Positions 1 through 5,165 of a DNA stretch of 5,685 nucleotides are shown piece after piece. The position numbers were made by a program, and so were the translations under genes. The notes under the pieces were generated by a model. The model did not search any database and was not told where the DNA came from. It worked only from the letters and a program-made list of their open reading frames with translations. Source of the DNA: Zoogloeaceae bacterium (GTDB lineage: Bacteria; Pseudomonadota; Gammaproteobacteria; Burkholderiales; Rhodocyclaceae); contig SSSX01000242.1 of the NCBI GenBank assembly GCA_015657735.1, forward strand, positions 1-5,685, written 5' to 3'. The first letter of the stretch is position 1. Each line of letters opens with the position of its first letter.

Positions 1-324
1 CGGATAGGCCGCCCACTCGGCGCTGCCGTTCAGCGTGATGCCGGCCAGCGCCAGCGCCAGGACGACCAGCGCCAGTTGCGGCCCGAAGATCAGCGTGGTC
101 GCCATGGCCCCGAGCAGGTGAAGATTGAGCCCCGGACGAACTCCGGCGTTCAGGCTCCACAGCACGGTCAGGATGACGGCGGCGCCGAGCAGGGCGTTGA
201 GCTGATGCCCGTCCTGCAGACGCCGCCACGGGGCGGTGCGAACGACCCACGCCCCGACCCCGGCTCCGCAGACGACGGCCAGAACATGCCACGCTGCGGA
301 GAAGAGATCGGCGGCGAAATTCAT
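1..324 (-). CDS. CbiM-like integral membrane protein (energy-coupling-factor permease type), N-terminal part
   Basis: The gene runs off the left edge, so only the first 108 codons are visible, open throughout. The ATG at 322-324 gives a protein starting MNFAADLFSAAWHVLAVVCG. Three hydrophobic stretches can be seen, at about residues 9-28, 39-55 and 68-97, separated by short basic or polar turns such as RTAPWRRLQDGHQLN. The segment GVRPGLNLHLLGAMATTLIF resembles, from memory, the small proteobacterial membrane proteins (COG3235 type) annotated as energy-coupling-factor transporter permeases related to CbiM. Members of that family are thought to help import a metal or vitamin across the inner membrane, but this subgroup's substrate is not established. 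The start lies 24 bp after the etfA stop, so the gene is probably co-transcribed with etfBA. Its Shine-Dalgarno is weak (GGGTCGGG). The membrane location is firm; the family assignment is recognition only, with no search run. Confidence 0.68.
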   Translation of the reverse strand, partial: MNFAADLFSAAWHVLAVVCGAGVGAWVVRTAPWRRLQDGHQLNALLGAAVILTVLWSLNAGVRPGLNLHLLGAMATTLIFGPQLALVVLALALAGITLNGSAEWAAYP

Positions 325-348
325 TCAGCCCGACCCGGAACGGCTAGC

Positions 349-1290
349 TCAGACTGCCGCCACCAATTGCGGCACCGCCTCGAAGAGGTCGGCGACGAGG
401 CCGTAGTCGGCGACCTGGAAGATCGGCGCTTCCGGATCCTTGTTGATCGCGACGATCACCTTGGAATCCTTCATGCCGGCCAGGTGCTGGATGGCGCCGG
501 AGATGCCGACCGCCAGGTACAGCTGCGGGGCGACGATCTTGCCGGTCTGGCCGACCTGGTAGTCGTTCGGCACGTAGCCGGCATCGACGGCCGCACGGCT
601 GGCACCGAGGGCCGCGCCGAGCTTGTCGGCGAGCGGCTCGAGAACTTTGTGGTAGTTCTCGCTGCTGCCCAGGCCGCGGCCGCCGGAAACGATGATCTTG
701 GCGGCGCCCAGTTCGGGGCGGGCGGATTTGGTCAGCTCGCGGCCGACCAGCTTGCTCTGGCCGAGGTCGGCCACCACGGCAACCGGCTCCACCGCCGCCG
801 AACCACCAGCCCCGGCCGCCTCGAAGGCGGTGGTGCGCACGGTGATGACCTTCACCGCGTCGGCCGACTTGACGGTGGCCAGCGCGTTGCCGGCGTAGAT
901 CGGACGCACGAAGGTGTCGGCGGATTCGACCGCGACGATGTCGGAAATCTGCGCCACGTCGAGCAGCGCGGCGACGCGCGGCAGGACGTTCTTGCCGAAG
1001 GTGCTGGCCGGGGCCAGCACATGGCTGATCGAAGCGCCCGCCGCCTGCACCACGGCCACCACCTGGGCCGCCAGGTTTTCGGCGGACTGCTCGGCGAAGG
1101 CGGCCGAATCGGCCACCAGGACGCGCGCCACGCCGGCCACCGCAGCCGCCGCCTGGGCCGCCGCGGCCGCACCGGAACCCGCCACCAGCACCGCGACATC
1201 GCCGCCCAGCCGGGCCGCAGCGGAAATCGTATTGAGGGTCGCGGCCTTCAGGGACGCGTTGTCGTGCTCGGCAATCACCAGGACCGTCAT
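349..1290 (-). CDS. etfA: Electron transfer flavoprotein alpha subunit
   Basis: This is the FAD-carrying subunit of the heterodimeric electron transfer flavoprotein. It accepts electrons from acyl-CoA and related dehydrogenases and passes them to ETF:ubiquinone oxidoreductase. The 313-residue length is normal. The N-terminal domain (about 1-190) is followed by the C-terminal FAD domain, where the family motifs are plain: SGGRGLGS at 202-209, GQTGKIVAPQLYLAVGISGA from 247, IQHLAGM at 267-273, INKDPEAPIF at 282-291 and ADYGLVADLF at 294-303. The N-terminal domain carries a loose alanine-rich run at about 40-52. I prefer the ATG at 1288-1290: its A is shared with the TGA stop of etfB (TGATG junction), AAGG lies about 8 bases upstream, and it yields the usual MTVLVIAEHD start. 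A GTG one codon earlier is possible. The junction implies translational coupling and 1:1 synthesis with etfB. Confidence 0.97.
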   Translation of the reverse strand: MTVLVIAEHDNASLKAATLNTISAAARLGGDVAVLVAGSGAAAAAQAAAAVAGVARVLVADSAAFAEQSAENLAAQVVAVVQAAGASISHVLAPASTFGKNVLPRVAALLDVAQISDIVAVESADTFVRPIYAGNALATVKSADAVKVITVRTTAFEAAGAGGSAAVEPVAVVADLGQSKLVGRELTKSARPELGAAKIIVSGGRGLGSSENYHKVLEPLADKLGAALGASRAAVDAGYVPNDYQVGQTGKIVAPQLYLAVGISGAIQHLAGMKDSKVIVAINKDPEAPIFQVADYGLVADLFEAVPQLVAAV

Positions 1291-2039
1291 CACAGCACCT
1301 TCGCTTCGTTCTTGAGTTTTTCGACCAGCTGAGCCACGTCAGCCACCATCACGCCCGCACTGCGCTTGGGCGGCTCGACGACCTTCAGGGTCGTCAGGCG
1401 AGGCGTCACGTCCACGCCCAGATCGGCGGGCTTGACGGTTTCGAGCGGCTTCTTCTTCGCCTTCATGATGTTCGGCAAGGTGGCGTAGCGCGGCTCGTTG
1501 AGGCGCAGGTCGGTGGTCACCACCGCCGGCAGCGCGATCTCGAGGGTTTCGAGGCCGCCGTCGATCTCGCGGGTCACGGTCGCCTTGGCGCCGCTCACCG
1601 CCACCTTGGAGGCGAAGGTGGCCTGCGGCCAGCCCATCAGCGCGGACAGCATCTGCCCGGTCTGGTTGGCGTCGTCGTCGATGGCCTGCTTGCCGCAGAT
1701 CACCACCTGGGGCTGCTCCTTGTCGCACAGCGCCTTGAGCAGCTTGGCGACCGCCAGCGGCTGCAGGTCGACGTCGGTCTCGACGAGGATGCCGCGGTCG
1801 GCACCGATGGCCATCGCCGTGCGCAGGGTTTCCTGGCAGGCGCCGACGCCGCAGGACACCGCCACGACCTCGGTCGCCACGCCGGCCTCCTTGAGACGCA
1901 CGGCTTCTTCGACCGCGATCTCGTCGAAGGGGTTCATGGACATCTTGACGTTGGCGATATCGACGCCGGAGCCGTCGCTCTTCACGCGGACCTTGACGTT
2001 GTAATCGACCACACGTTTAACGGGAACCAGAATCTTCAA
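1290..2039 (-). CDS. etfB: Electron transfer flavoprotein beta subunit (TTG start)
   Basis: This 249-residue protein is the beta partner of EtfA. In group I ETFs it binds AMP structurally and carries the loop that docks onto acyl-CoA dehydrogenases. Visible motifs are MKILVPVKRVVDYNVKVRVK at the N-terminus, NPFDEIAVEEAVRLKE at 36-51, VICGKQAIDDDANQTGQM at 113-130, and the family signature DLRLNEPRYATLPNIMKAKK at 177-196. Leu188 in that signature corresponds to the anchor leucine of the recognition loop in human ETFB. The close match to mitochondrial-type ETF points to the general acyl-CoA oxidation ETF rather than a nitrogen-fixation FixA or a bifurcating form. The start is TTG at 2037-2039: AAGGAG lies 7 bases upstream, an in-frame TGA lies five codons upstream, and no ATG or GTG falls between. 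It is first in an operon with etfA and is divergent from the tetR-type gene. Confidence 0.97.
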   Translation of the reverse strand: MKILVPVKRVVDYNVKVRVKSDGSGVDIANVKMSMNPFDEIAVEEAVRLKEAGVATEVVAVSCGVGACQETLRTAMAIGADRGILVETDVDLQPLAVAKLLKALCDKEQPQVVICGKQAIDDDANQTGQMLSALMGWPQATFASKVAVSGAKATVTREIDGGLETLEIALPAVVTTDLRLNEPRYATLPNIMKAKKKPLETVKPADLGVDVTPRLTTLKVVEPPKRSAGVMVADVAQLVEKLKNEAKVL

Positions 2040-2046
2040 TGCTGCG

Positions 2047-2052
2047 CTCCTT
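2047..2052 (-). promoter_or_regulatory. Shine-Dalgarno of etfB, fixes the TTG start
   Basis: The minus strand reads AAGGAG here, followed by a 7-base spacer (CGCAGCA) and then TTG. An in-frame TGA at 2054-2052 overlaps the left edge of the site, so TTG is the only start codon that can give the complete conserved N-terminus. This near-consensus site probably compensates for the weak initiator. Confidence 0.85.
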
Positions 2053-2215
2053 CAAATTTAGGTTTTTTCCACCAATCTCCGGGCTCGCGACGGGTCCGGA
2101 ACACACGCGGACCACGCTGGCAAACCTTTTTTCTCCAAGGCCCGGCTCCACACTAAGCCACCGCTGCACCGAAACGGTGAGCGATGCCATGCAGCTTCTC
2201 ACAACGAGCCTTGCT

Positions 2216-2244
2216 TTGTCACTTTCCGTACGGTAGCGTATGGA
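2216..2244 (+). promoter_or_regulatory. Candidate promoter of the TetR-type regulator
   Basis: TTGTCA at 2216-2221 (5 of 6 to the -35 consensus) is followed after 17 bp by TATGGA at 2239-2244, a weak -10 (3 of 6). O1 covers most of the spacer and the whole -10, so the gene would be autorepressed. Transcription would start near 2251 and leave a leader of about 20 bases with no clear Shine-Dalgarno, consistent with low expression of a repressor. Confidence 0.3.
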
Positions 2245-2245
2245 A
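2224..2245. promoter_or_regulatory. Probable operator O1 of the divergent TetR-type regulator
   Basis: This is a 22-bp imperfect inverted repeat in which 18 of 22 positions are symmetric about 2234/2235. The outer arms are TTCC (2224-2227) and GGAA (2242-2245). The inner arms are TACG (2229-2232) and CGTA (2237-2240), with a 4-bp centre. Length and symmetry suit a dimeric TetR-family protein. It lies in the gap between tetR-type and etfB genes, on candidate -10 elements for both directions, so binding would repress both. The palindrome is seen directly; its use as an operator is inferred from position and symmetry. Confidence 0.65.
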
Positions 2246-2258
2246 CGATAAGCGTCAA
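2230..2258 (-). promoter_or_regulatory. Candidate etfBA promoter
   Basis: On the minus strand, TTGACG at 2258-2253 (5 of 6 to the sigma-70 -35 consensus) is followed after 17 bp by TACCGT at 2235-2230, a poor -10 (3 of 6). The -10 lies inside O1 and the -35 touches O2, the arrangement expected for a repressed promoter. It would give an etfB leader of roughly 180 bases. The leader holds a small hairpin (CACCG-AAA-CGGTG, plus-strand 2167-2179) and A-rich runs, but no riboswitch I recognise. The weak -10 makes this tentative. Confidence 0.35.
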
Positions 2259-2275
2259 TACTACAGCGTATGGCA
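2254..2275. promoter_or_regulatory. Possible second, weaker operator O2
   Basis: This 22-bp stretch matches O1 at 15 of 22 positions when shifted by exactly 30 bp. It keeps the core [A/G]TAC-N6-GTAT (ATAC at 2258-2261, GTAT at 2268-2271), and 9 bases, AGCGTATGG (2265-2273), are identical to O1. Overall symmetry is only 10 of 22. Thirty base pairs is close to three helical turns, so two dimers would sit on the same face. The site covers the regulator's ATG (2270-2272) and part of the candidate etfB -35. Its GTATGG half includes the start codon, so chance resemblance is possible. Confidence 0.38.
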
Positions 2276-2866
2276 AAGACACCCCGCCCCCAGCTCGACC
2301 GTTCCGCCTGGATCCAGGCCGCCCTCGACACCCTCGCCGACGAGGGCGCCGGCAGCATCCGGGTCGAAATCCTCGCCAAGCGCCTGCACGTCACCAAGGG
2401 CAGCTTCTACTGGCACTTCAAGGATCGCCAGGATCTCCTCGAAGCGGTCCTCGAAACCTGGAAGGACGGCCGTATCCGCGACATCGTCAAGCAGACCCGG
2501 CCGGAGCTGGGCCACGCCGAGGCGCAGCTGTTCCACGTCATCGACGTCTACAGCACCAGCCGCAACAACCGGGGCATCCTGATCGAACTGGCGATCCGCG
2601 ACTGGGCGCGGCGCGACCCGGCCGCGGCGCGGATCGTCGAAGAGGTGGACAGCTGGCGCCTGCGCTGCGCCCGCGAACTGTTCCTCGCCTGCGGCGTGCC
2701 GATGCACGAAGCGTCCACCCGCAGCGTGCTGCTGTACGCCTACGTTTTCGGGGTGTCGATGATGAACTGCGACAAATTCGACGCCGACTTCGTCGCTCTC
2801 AAAGCCGACATCCGCGACCTCATCGCGCGCAGCCAGACTCCGCCGGCCAAGCAGGCGGCGGCCTGA
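2270..2866 (+). CDS. TetR/AcrR-family transcriptional regulator, probable regulator of etfBA
   Basis: This 198-residue protein has the usual TetR-family length. Helix 1 spans about residues 11-25 (RSAWIQAALDTLADE). The helix-turn-helix is at about 32-50, with VEILAKRLHV then TKGSFYWHFK, the family's typical recognition-helix signature, followed by DRQDLLEAVLETW. The rest (about 65-185) is an all-helical ligand and dimerisation domain whose effector cannot be read from sequence. The start at 2270 puts ten residues before helix 1, as usual, but no clear Shine-Dalgarno precedes it. It diverges from etfBA across a 230-bp gap containing a palindrome suited to a TetR dimer, so it probably represses etfBA and itself. 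TetR-family regulators of fatty-acid and acyl-CoA catabolism (PsrA, FadP, LiuQ types) make an acyl-CoA or fatty-acid ligand plausible, but I cannot assign it to a named one. Its last 47 bp overlap the opposing tatD-like gene. Confidence 0.93.
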   Translation: MAKTPRPQLDRSAWIQAALDTLADEGAGSIRVEILAKRLHVTKGSFYWHFKDRQDLLEAVLETWKDGRIRDIVKQTRPELGHAEAQLFHVIDVYSTSRNNRGILIELAIRDWARRDPAAARIVEEVDSWRLRCARELFLACGVPMHEASTRSVLLYAYVFGVSMMNCDKFDADFVALKADIRDLIARSQTPPAKQAAA

Positions 2867-3632
2867 GCGACGCCAGCCCGGGAATCGCCGCGACGGCGTT
2901 GGCGCCGGTGGCGGCAATCACCTCGGCGACCGGCATCCCGCGCAGTTCGGCGAGAATCTGCGCAAAGCGCGCCAGGTTGGCCGGATCGTTGCGCCGCCCG
3001 CCTCCCCACGCCGGCGGGATGTCCGGCGCATCGGTTTCGAGCACGATCGCCGACAGCGGCAGGGTAGCCGCCAGCTCGCGGATGCGCCGCGAGCCGTCGA
3101 AGGTCATCGCTCCGCCGAAGCCGAGCCGGAAACCCAGCCGGATGAAGGCCTCGGCCTGCTGGCGGCTGCCGTTGAAGGCGTGGGCGATGCCGCCCGGCAC
3201 CGGCACCCGGCGCAGATGCTTGAGGATTTCGTCCTGCGCCCGGCGGATGTGCAGCACCACCGGCAGATCGAAATCCCGGGCGAGTTTGAGCTGCGCCTCG
3301 AAATAGCGCAGCTGCAGCGGCATGTCGCCGTCCGCCACATAGCCGTCGAGTCCGATTTCGCCGACCGCCACCGCCGAACCCTCGGCGAGCCGGGCGCGCA
3401 GGACGTCGAGGTCGCCGTCCCGCGCCTGACGGACGTACATCGGGTGGATGCCGAAGGCGTGGCGGCAATCGGCATGGGCCGCGGCGAGCGCCGCCACCGC
3501 GCCGAAATCGGCGATACCGACGGCCGGCACCAGAAAACCGGCGACCCCGGCCGCCCGCGCCGCCGCCATCGCTGCCTCCCGGTCGCCGTCGAACTCGGCG
3601 GCGTCGAGGTGGCAGTGGGTGTCGATCAGCAC
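2820..3632 (-). CDS. TatD-family metal-dependent hydrolase
   Basis: This 270-residue protein belongs to the TatD branch of the amidohydrolase TIM barrels; characterised members are cytoplasmic metal-dependent DNases. The metal site looks complete: H6 and H8 in DTHCHLD, E92 in GEIGLDGY, H128 in VLHIRRA, H151 in IAHAFNGS and D201 in LETDAPDIP. GIHP at 61-64 is also typical. The family fold ends near TGANAVAAI (242-250), where relatives often have TNAxRLF; about 20 further Pro/Ala-rich residues follow, with no family motif, encoded opposite the 3' end of the tetR-type gene. The start is GTG at 3630-3632, leading straight into the conserved MLIDTHCH; no other in-frame start lies nearby and the Shine-Dalgarno is weak. 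It follows the crotonase gene by 19 bp and is probably co-transcribed. No function specific to lipid metabolism is implied. E. coli tatD/ycfH/yjjV-type paralogs cannot be told apart here. Confidence 0.93.
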   Translation of the reverse strand: MLIDTHCHLDAAEFDGDREAAMAAARAAGVAGFLVPAVGIADFGAVAALAAAHADCRHAFGIHPMYVRQARDGDLDVLRARLAEGSAVAVGEIGLDGYVADGDMPLQLRYFEAQLKLARDFDLPVVLHIRRAQDEILKHLRRVPVPGGIAHAFNGSRQQAEAFIRLGFRLGFGGAMTFDGSRRIRELAATLPLSAIVLETDAPDIPPAWGGGRRNDPANLARFAQILAELRGMPVAEVIAATGANAVAAIPGLASLRPPPAWPAESGCAR

Positions 3633-3651
3633 GGCACGCCCGGGCGACGGC

Positions 3652-4452
3652 TCATTTGCCGGTCCACACCGGCTTGCGCTTGGCCATGAAGGCGTCGATG
3701 CCTTCGGCCGCGTCGTCGCACATCATGTTGCAGGCCATGACTTCGGCGGCCTGCTGGTAGGCCGCGTCGAGCCCCATCTCGAGCTGCGAGTAGAACATCT
3801 GCTTGCCCATCGCGATCGCCACCGGCGACTTGGCGCAGATCGACGCGGCGAGTCTCGCCACTTCGACGTCGAGCGTCTCGAGCGGCACGACGCGATTCAC
3901 CAGCCCGCGCCGCTGCGCTTCGGCGGCGTCGATGAAGTCGCCGGTGACGAGCATCTCGAAAGCCTGCTTGCGGCCCATGTTGCGCGACAGGCCGACGCTC
4001 GGCGTCGCGCAGAACAGGCCGACGTTGATGCCCGACACCGCAAAGCGCGCCACCTCGGACGCCACCGCCAGATCGCACATCGACACCAGCTGGCAGCCCG
4101 CCGCGGTGGCGATGCCGTGGATGCGCGCGATGACCGGCTGCGGCATGGTCACGATCTGCATCATCACCTTGCCGCACAGGCGGAACAGAGCCTGCTGGAA
4201 GGCCTTGGTGTGGTTGCCGCGCATTTCCTTCAGGTCGTGGCCGGCGCAGAAGGCCTTGCCGGCCCCGGCCAGCACCACGACGCGCACCGACTTGTCGGCG
4301 GCGATGGCTTCCAGTTCGGCCAGCAGGGCTTCGAGCATCGCCTGCGACAGCGCATTGAACTGGCCCGGCCGGTTCAGCGTCACGGTGGCGACGCCCTCGG
4401 CGTCCTGGCGCAACAGCATCGGTTCGGTGGCGGTTTCGACAACTGCGTTCAT
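3652..4452 (-). CDS. Crotonase-fold protein, ECHDC3-like enoyl-CoA hydratase homologue without the catalytic glutamates
   Basis: The 266-residue protein has normal single-domain crotonase length. The oxyanion-hole and CoA-site segments are present: LAGAGKAFCAGHDLKEM at 61-77 and HGIATAAGCQLVSMCDLAV at 112-130. The family's C-terminal helices follow, ending FMAKRKPVWTGK. In classical enoyl-CoA hydratase two glutamates add water, one in GGGCE and one in QPE. By eye the equivalents here are Gln121 (AAGCQ) and Gly141 (AVSGINVGLF), so both are missing. The AAGCQL and NVGLFC wording resembles the ECHDC3-type branch, whose reaction is poorly defined. It may therefore be an isomerase, a thioesterase or decarboxylase-like enzyme, or an acyl-CoA binder, and automatic annotation as a hydratase is doubtful. 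The ATG at 4450-4452 has a strong AGGGAG site 6 bases upstream. It lies 57 bp after the lipoprotein gene and 19 bp before the tatD-like gene. Confidence 0.92.
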   Translation of the reverse strand: MNAVVETATEPMLLRQDAEGVATVTLNRPGQFNALSQAMLEALLAELEAIAADKSVRVVVLAGAGKAFCAGHDLKEMRGNHTKAFQQALFRLCGKVMMQIVTMPQPVIARIHGIATAAGCQLVSMCDLAVASEVARFAVSGINVGLFCATPSVGLSRNMGRKQAFEMLVTGDFIDAAEAQRRGLVNRVVPLETLDVEVARLAASICAKSPVAIAMGKQMFYSQLEMGLDAAYQQAAEVMACNMMCDDAAEGIDAFMAKRKPVWTGK

Positions 4453-4479
4453 CTATTTCTCCCTCTCTTTGCAAATGGC

Positions 4480-4495
4480 GCCGGCACGTGCCGGC
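4480..4495. repeat. 16-bp perfect palindrome between lipoprotein and crotonase genes
   Basis: The sequence GCCGGCACGTGCCGGC is fully self-complementary. As RNA it can form a 6-bp GC stem with an ACGT loop. It lies in the 57-bp gap between the lipoprotein stop and the crotonase start, about 27 bp upstream of the crotonase ATG. On the minus strand it is followed by GCCATTTGC, with only three T residues, so it is not a convincing intrinsic terminator. It could be an mRNA-stability or processing hairpin, or a protein site. Confidence 0.6.
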
Positions 4496-4509
4496 CGGTC
4501 GCCGGAAAT

Positions 4510-5139
4510 TCAGGCGCCGCAGCGGGCGCGCACGCGGCTGGCGGGATCGGCGTCGAGGCCTTCGAGCCAGTCGAGCAGTTCGCCCTTCAAGCGGGTCACC
4601 GCCTCGCGCAGCGCGACCACGCCGCCGACCGCATTCGCCGACGGTGCCGGCCGCGCCACGCTGAAGGCGCGGGTGGCGATGAGCTGGTCGCTGCGCGGTG
4701 CGAGCAGCGCGGCCCGGGCTTCGACGACGCCGCGGCTGACACCCTCGGCATCAAAGACCTGGGCGAATTCGTCGAGGTCGATGCGCAGCCGGCAGCCGCT
4801 GCCGCCCAGCGCCGGATCGGCGGTGCGCATCGAGCGGCGGATGGTCAGCTCGATCAGCTGCGCCGGCTGCGCCGCCCAGCGGTTCTCGACGAACACCTGG
4901 CGGCGCGTCGGCTGCGCATAGAGCAAACGGTAGTGCATGGCGGTGGAGGCGAGCCACGGCGCCGGCACGACTTCGGTGTTGCGGATCGGGAACGGCAACT
5001 GGCGCGCCGGCGGCCCGTCGGGCAGGCCGAAGTCGTGGGCCGCATAGCCCGGTGCCGCCTTCGGCACGCTGTTGCAGGCGGCCAGCGCCAGCACGGCGGA
5101 CACGGCGAGGAGGATTCCGGAAACGGATTTGCGTGCCAT
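4510..5139 (-). CDS. ABC-type transport auxiliary lipoprotein of the PqiC type (MCE system)
   Basis: This protein begins with a lipoprotein signal peptide: basic MARK, a hydrophobic stretch of about 16 residues, then the lipobox LAAC with the acylated cysteine at residue 22. Asn follows the cysteine, not the Asp associated with inner-membrane retention, so an outer-membrane location is likely. The mature part has features recalled from the ABC-transport-auxiliary family (PqiC, DUF330): YAAHDFGLPDG early, then VVPAPWLASTAMHYRLLYAQ, RWAAQPAQLIELTIRRSM and CRLRIDLDEFAQVF. Family members are outer-membrane lipoproteins thought to dock the MCE protein of a lipid-transport complex. The gene directly follows the MCE gene, which supports this. 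I chose the ATG at 5137-5139, preceded by GAAGG at 7 bases, because it gives a standard signal peptide. An in-frame ATG at 5167-5169 overlaps the MCE stop (ATGA) and would add ten residues. Confidence 0.85.
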   Translation of the reverse strand: MARKSVSGILLAVSAVLALAACNSVPKAAPGYAAHDFGLPDGPPARQLPFPIRNTEVVPAPWLASTAMHYRLLYAQPTRRQVFVENRWAAQPAQLIELTIRRSMRTADPALGGSGCRLRIDLDEFAQVFDAEGVSRGVVEARAALLAPRSDQLIATRAFSVARPAPSANAVGGVVALREAVTRLKGELLDWLEGLDADPASRVRARCGA

Positions 5140-5165
5140 CGCGGGGCCTTCGCGGCGAGCGCCCG

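Noticed and set aside
1291..1293. GTG as start of etfA, one codon before the ATG
   Set aside because: The ATG at 1288-1290 gives the conserved MTVLVIAEHD start and a TGATG junction with etfB; GTG offers no better spacing.
76..1332. A 418-codon open frame on the plus strand opposite etfA
   Set aside because: It is a low-complexity Gly/Arg/His/Asp translation antisense to a certain etfA gene and has no family motif.
2061..2137. T6 runs at 2063-2068 and 2128-2133 as plus-strand terminators
   Set aside because: Neither is directly preceded by a stable GC-rich hairpin, and no plus-strand gene ends there.
2240..2251. A micro-ORF (ATG GAA CGA TAA) upstream of the tetR-type gene
   Set aside because: It has no Shine-Dalgarno, lies within the candidate operator and promoter, and would mostly precede the predicted transcription start.
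2261..2917. A 218-codon minus-strand frame covering the tetR-type gene
   Set aside because: It is the reverse of the TetR coding frame; the plus-strand product has a plain helix-turn-helix and normal length.
4480..4495. The palindrome read as an intrinsic terminator of the lipoprotein gene
   Set aside because: Only three T residues follow it on the transcribed strand, and they are not directly adjacent to the stem.
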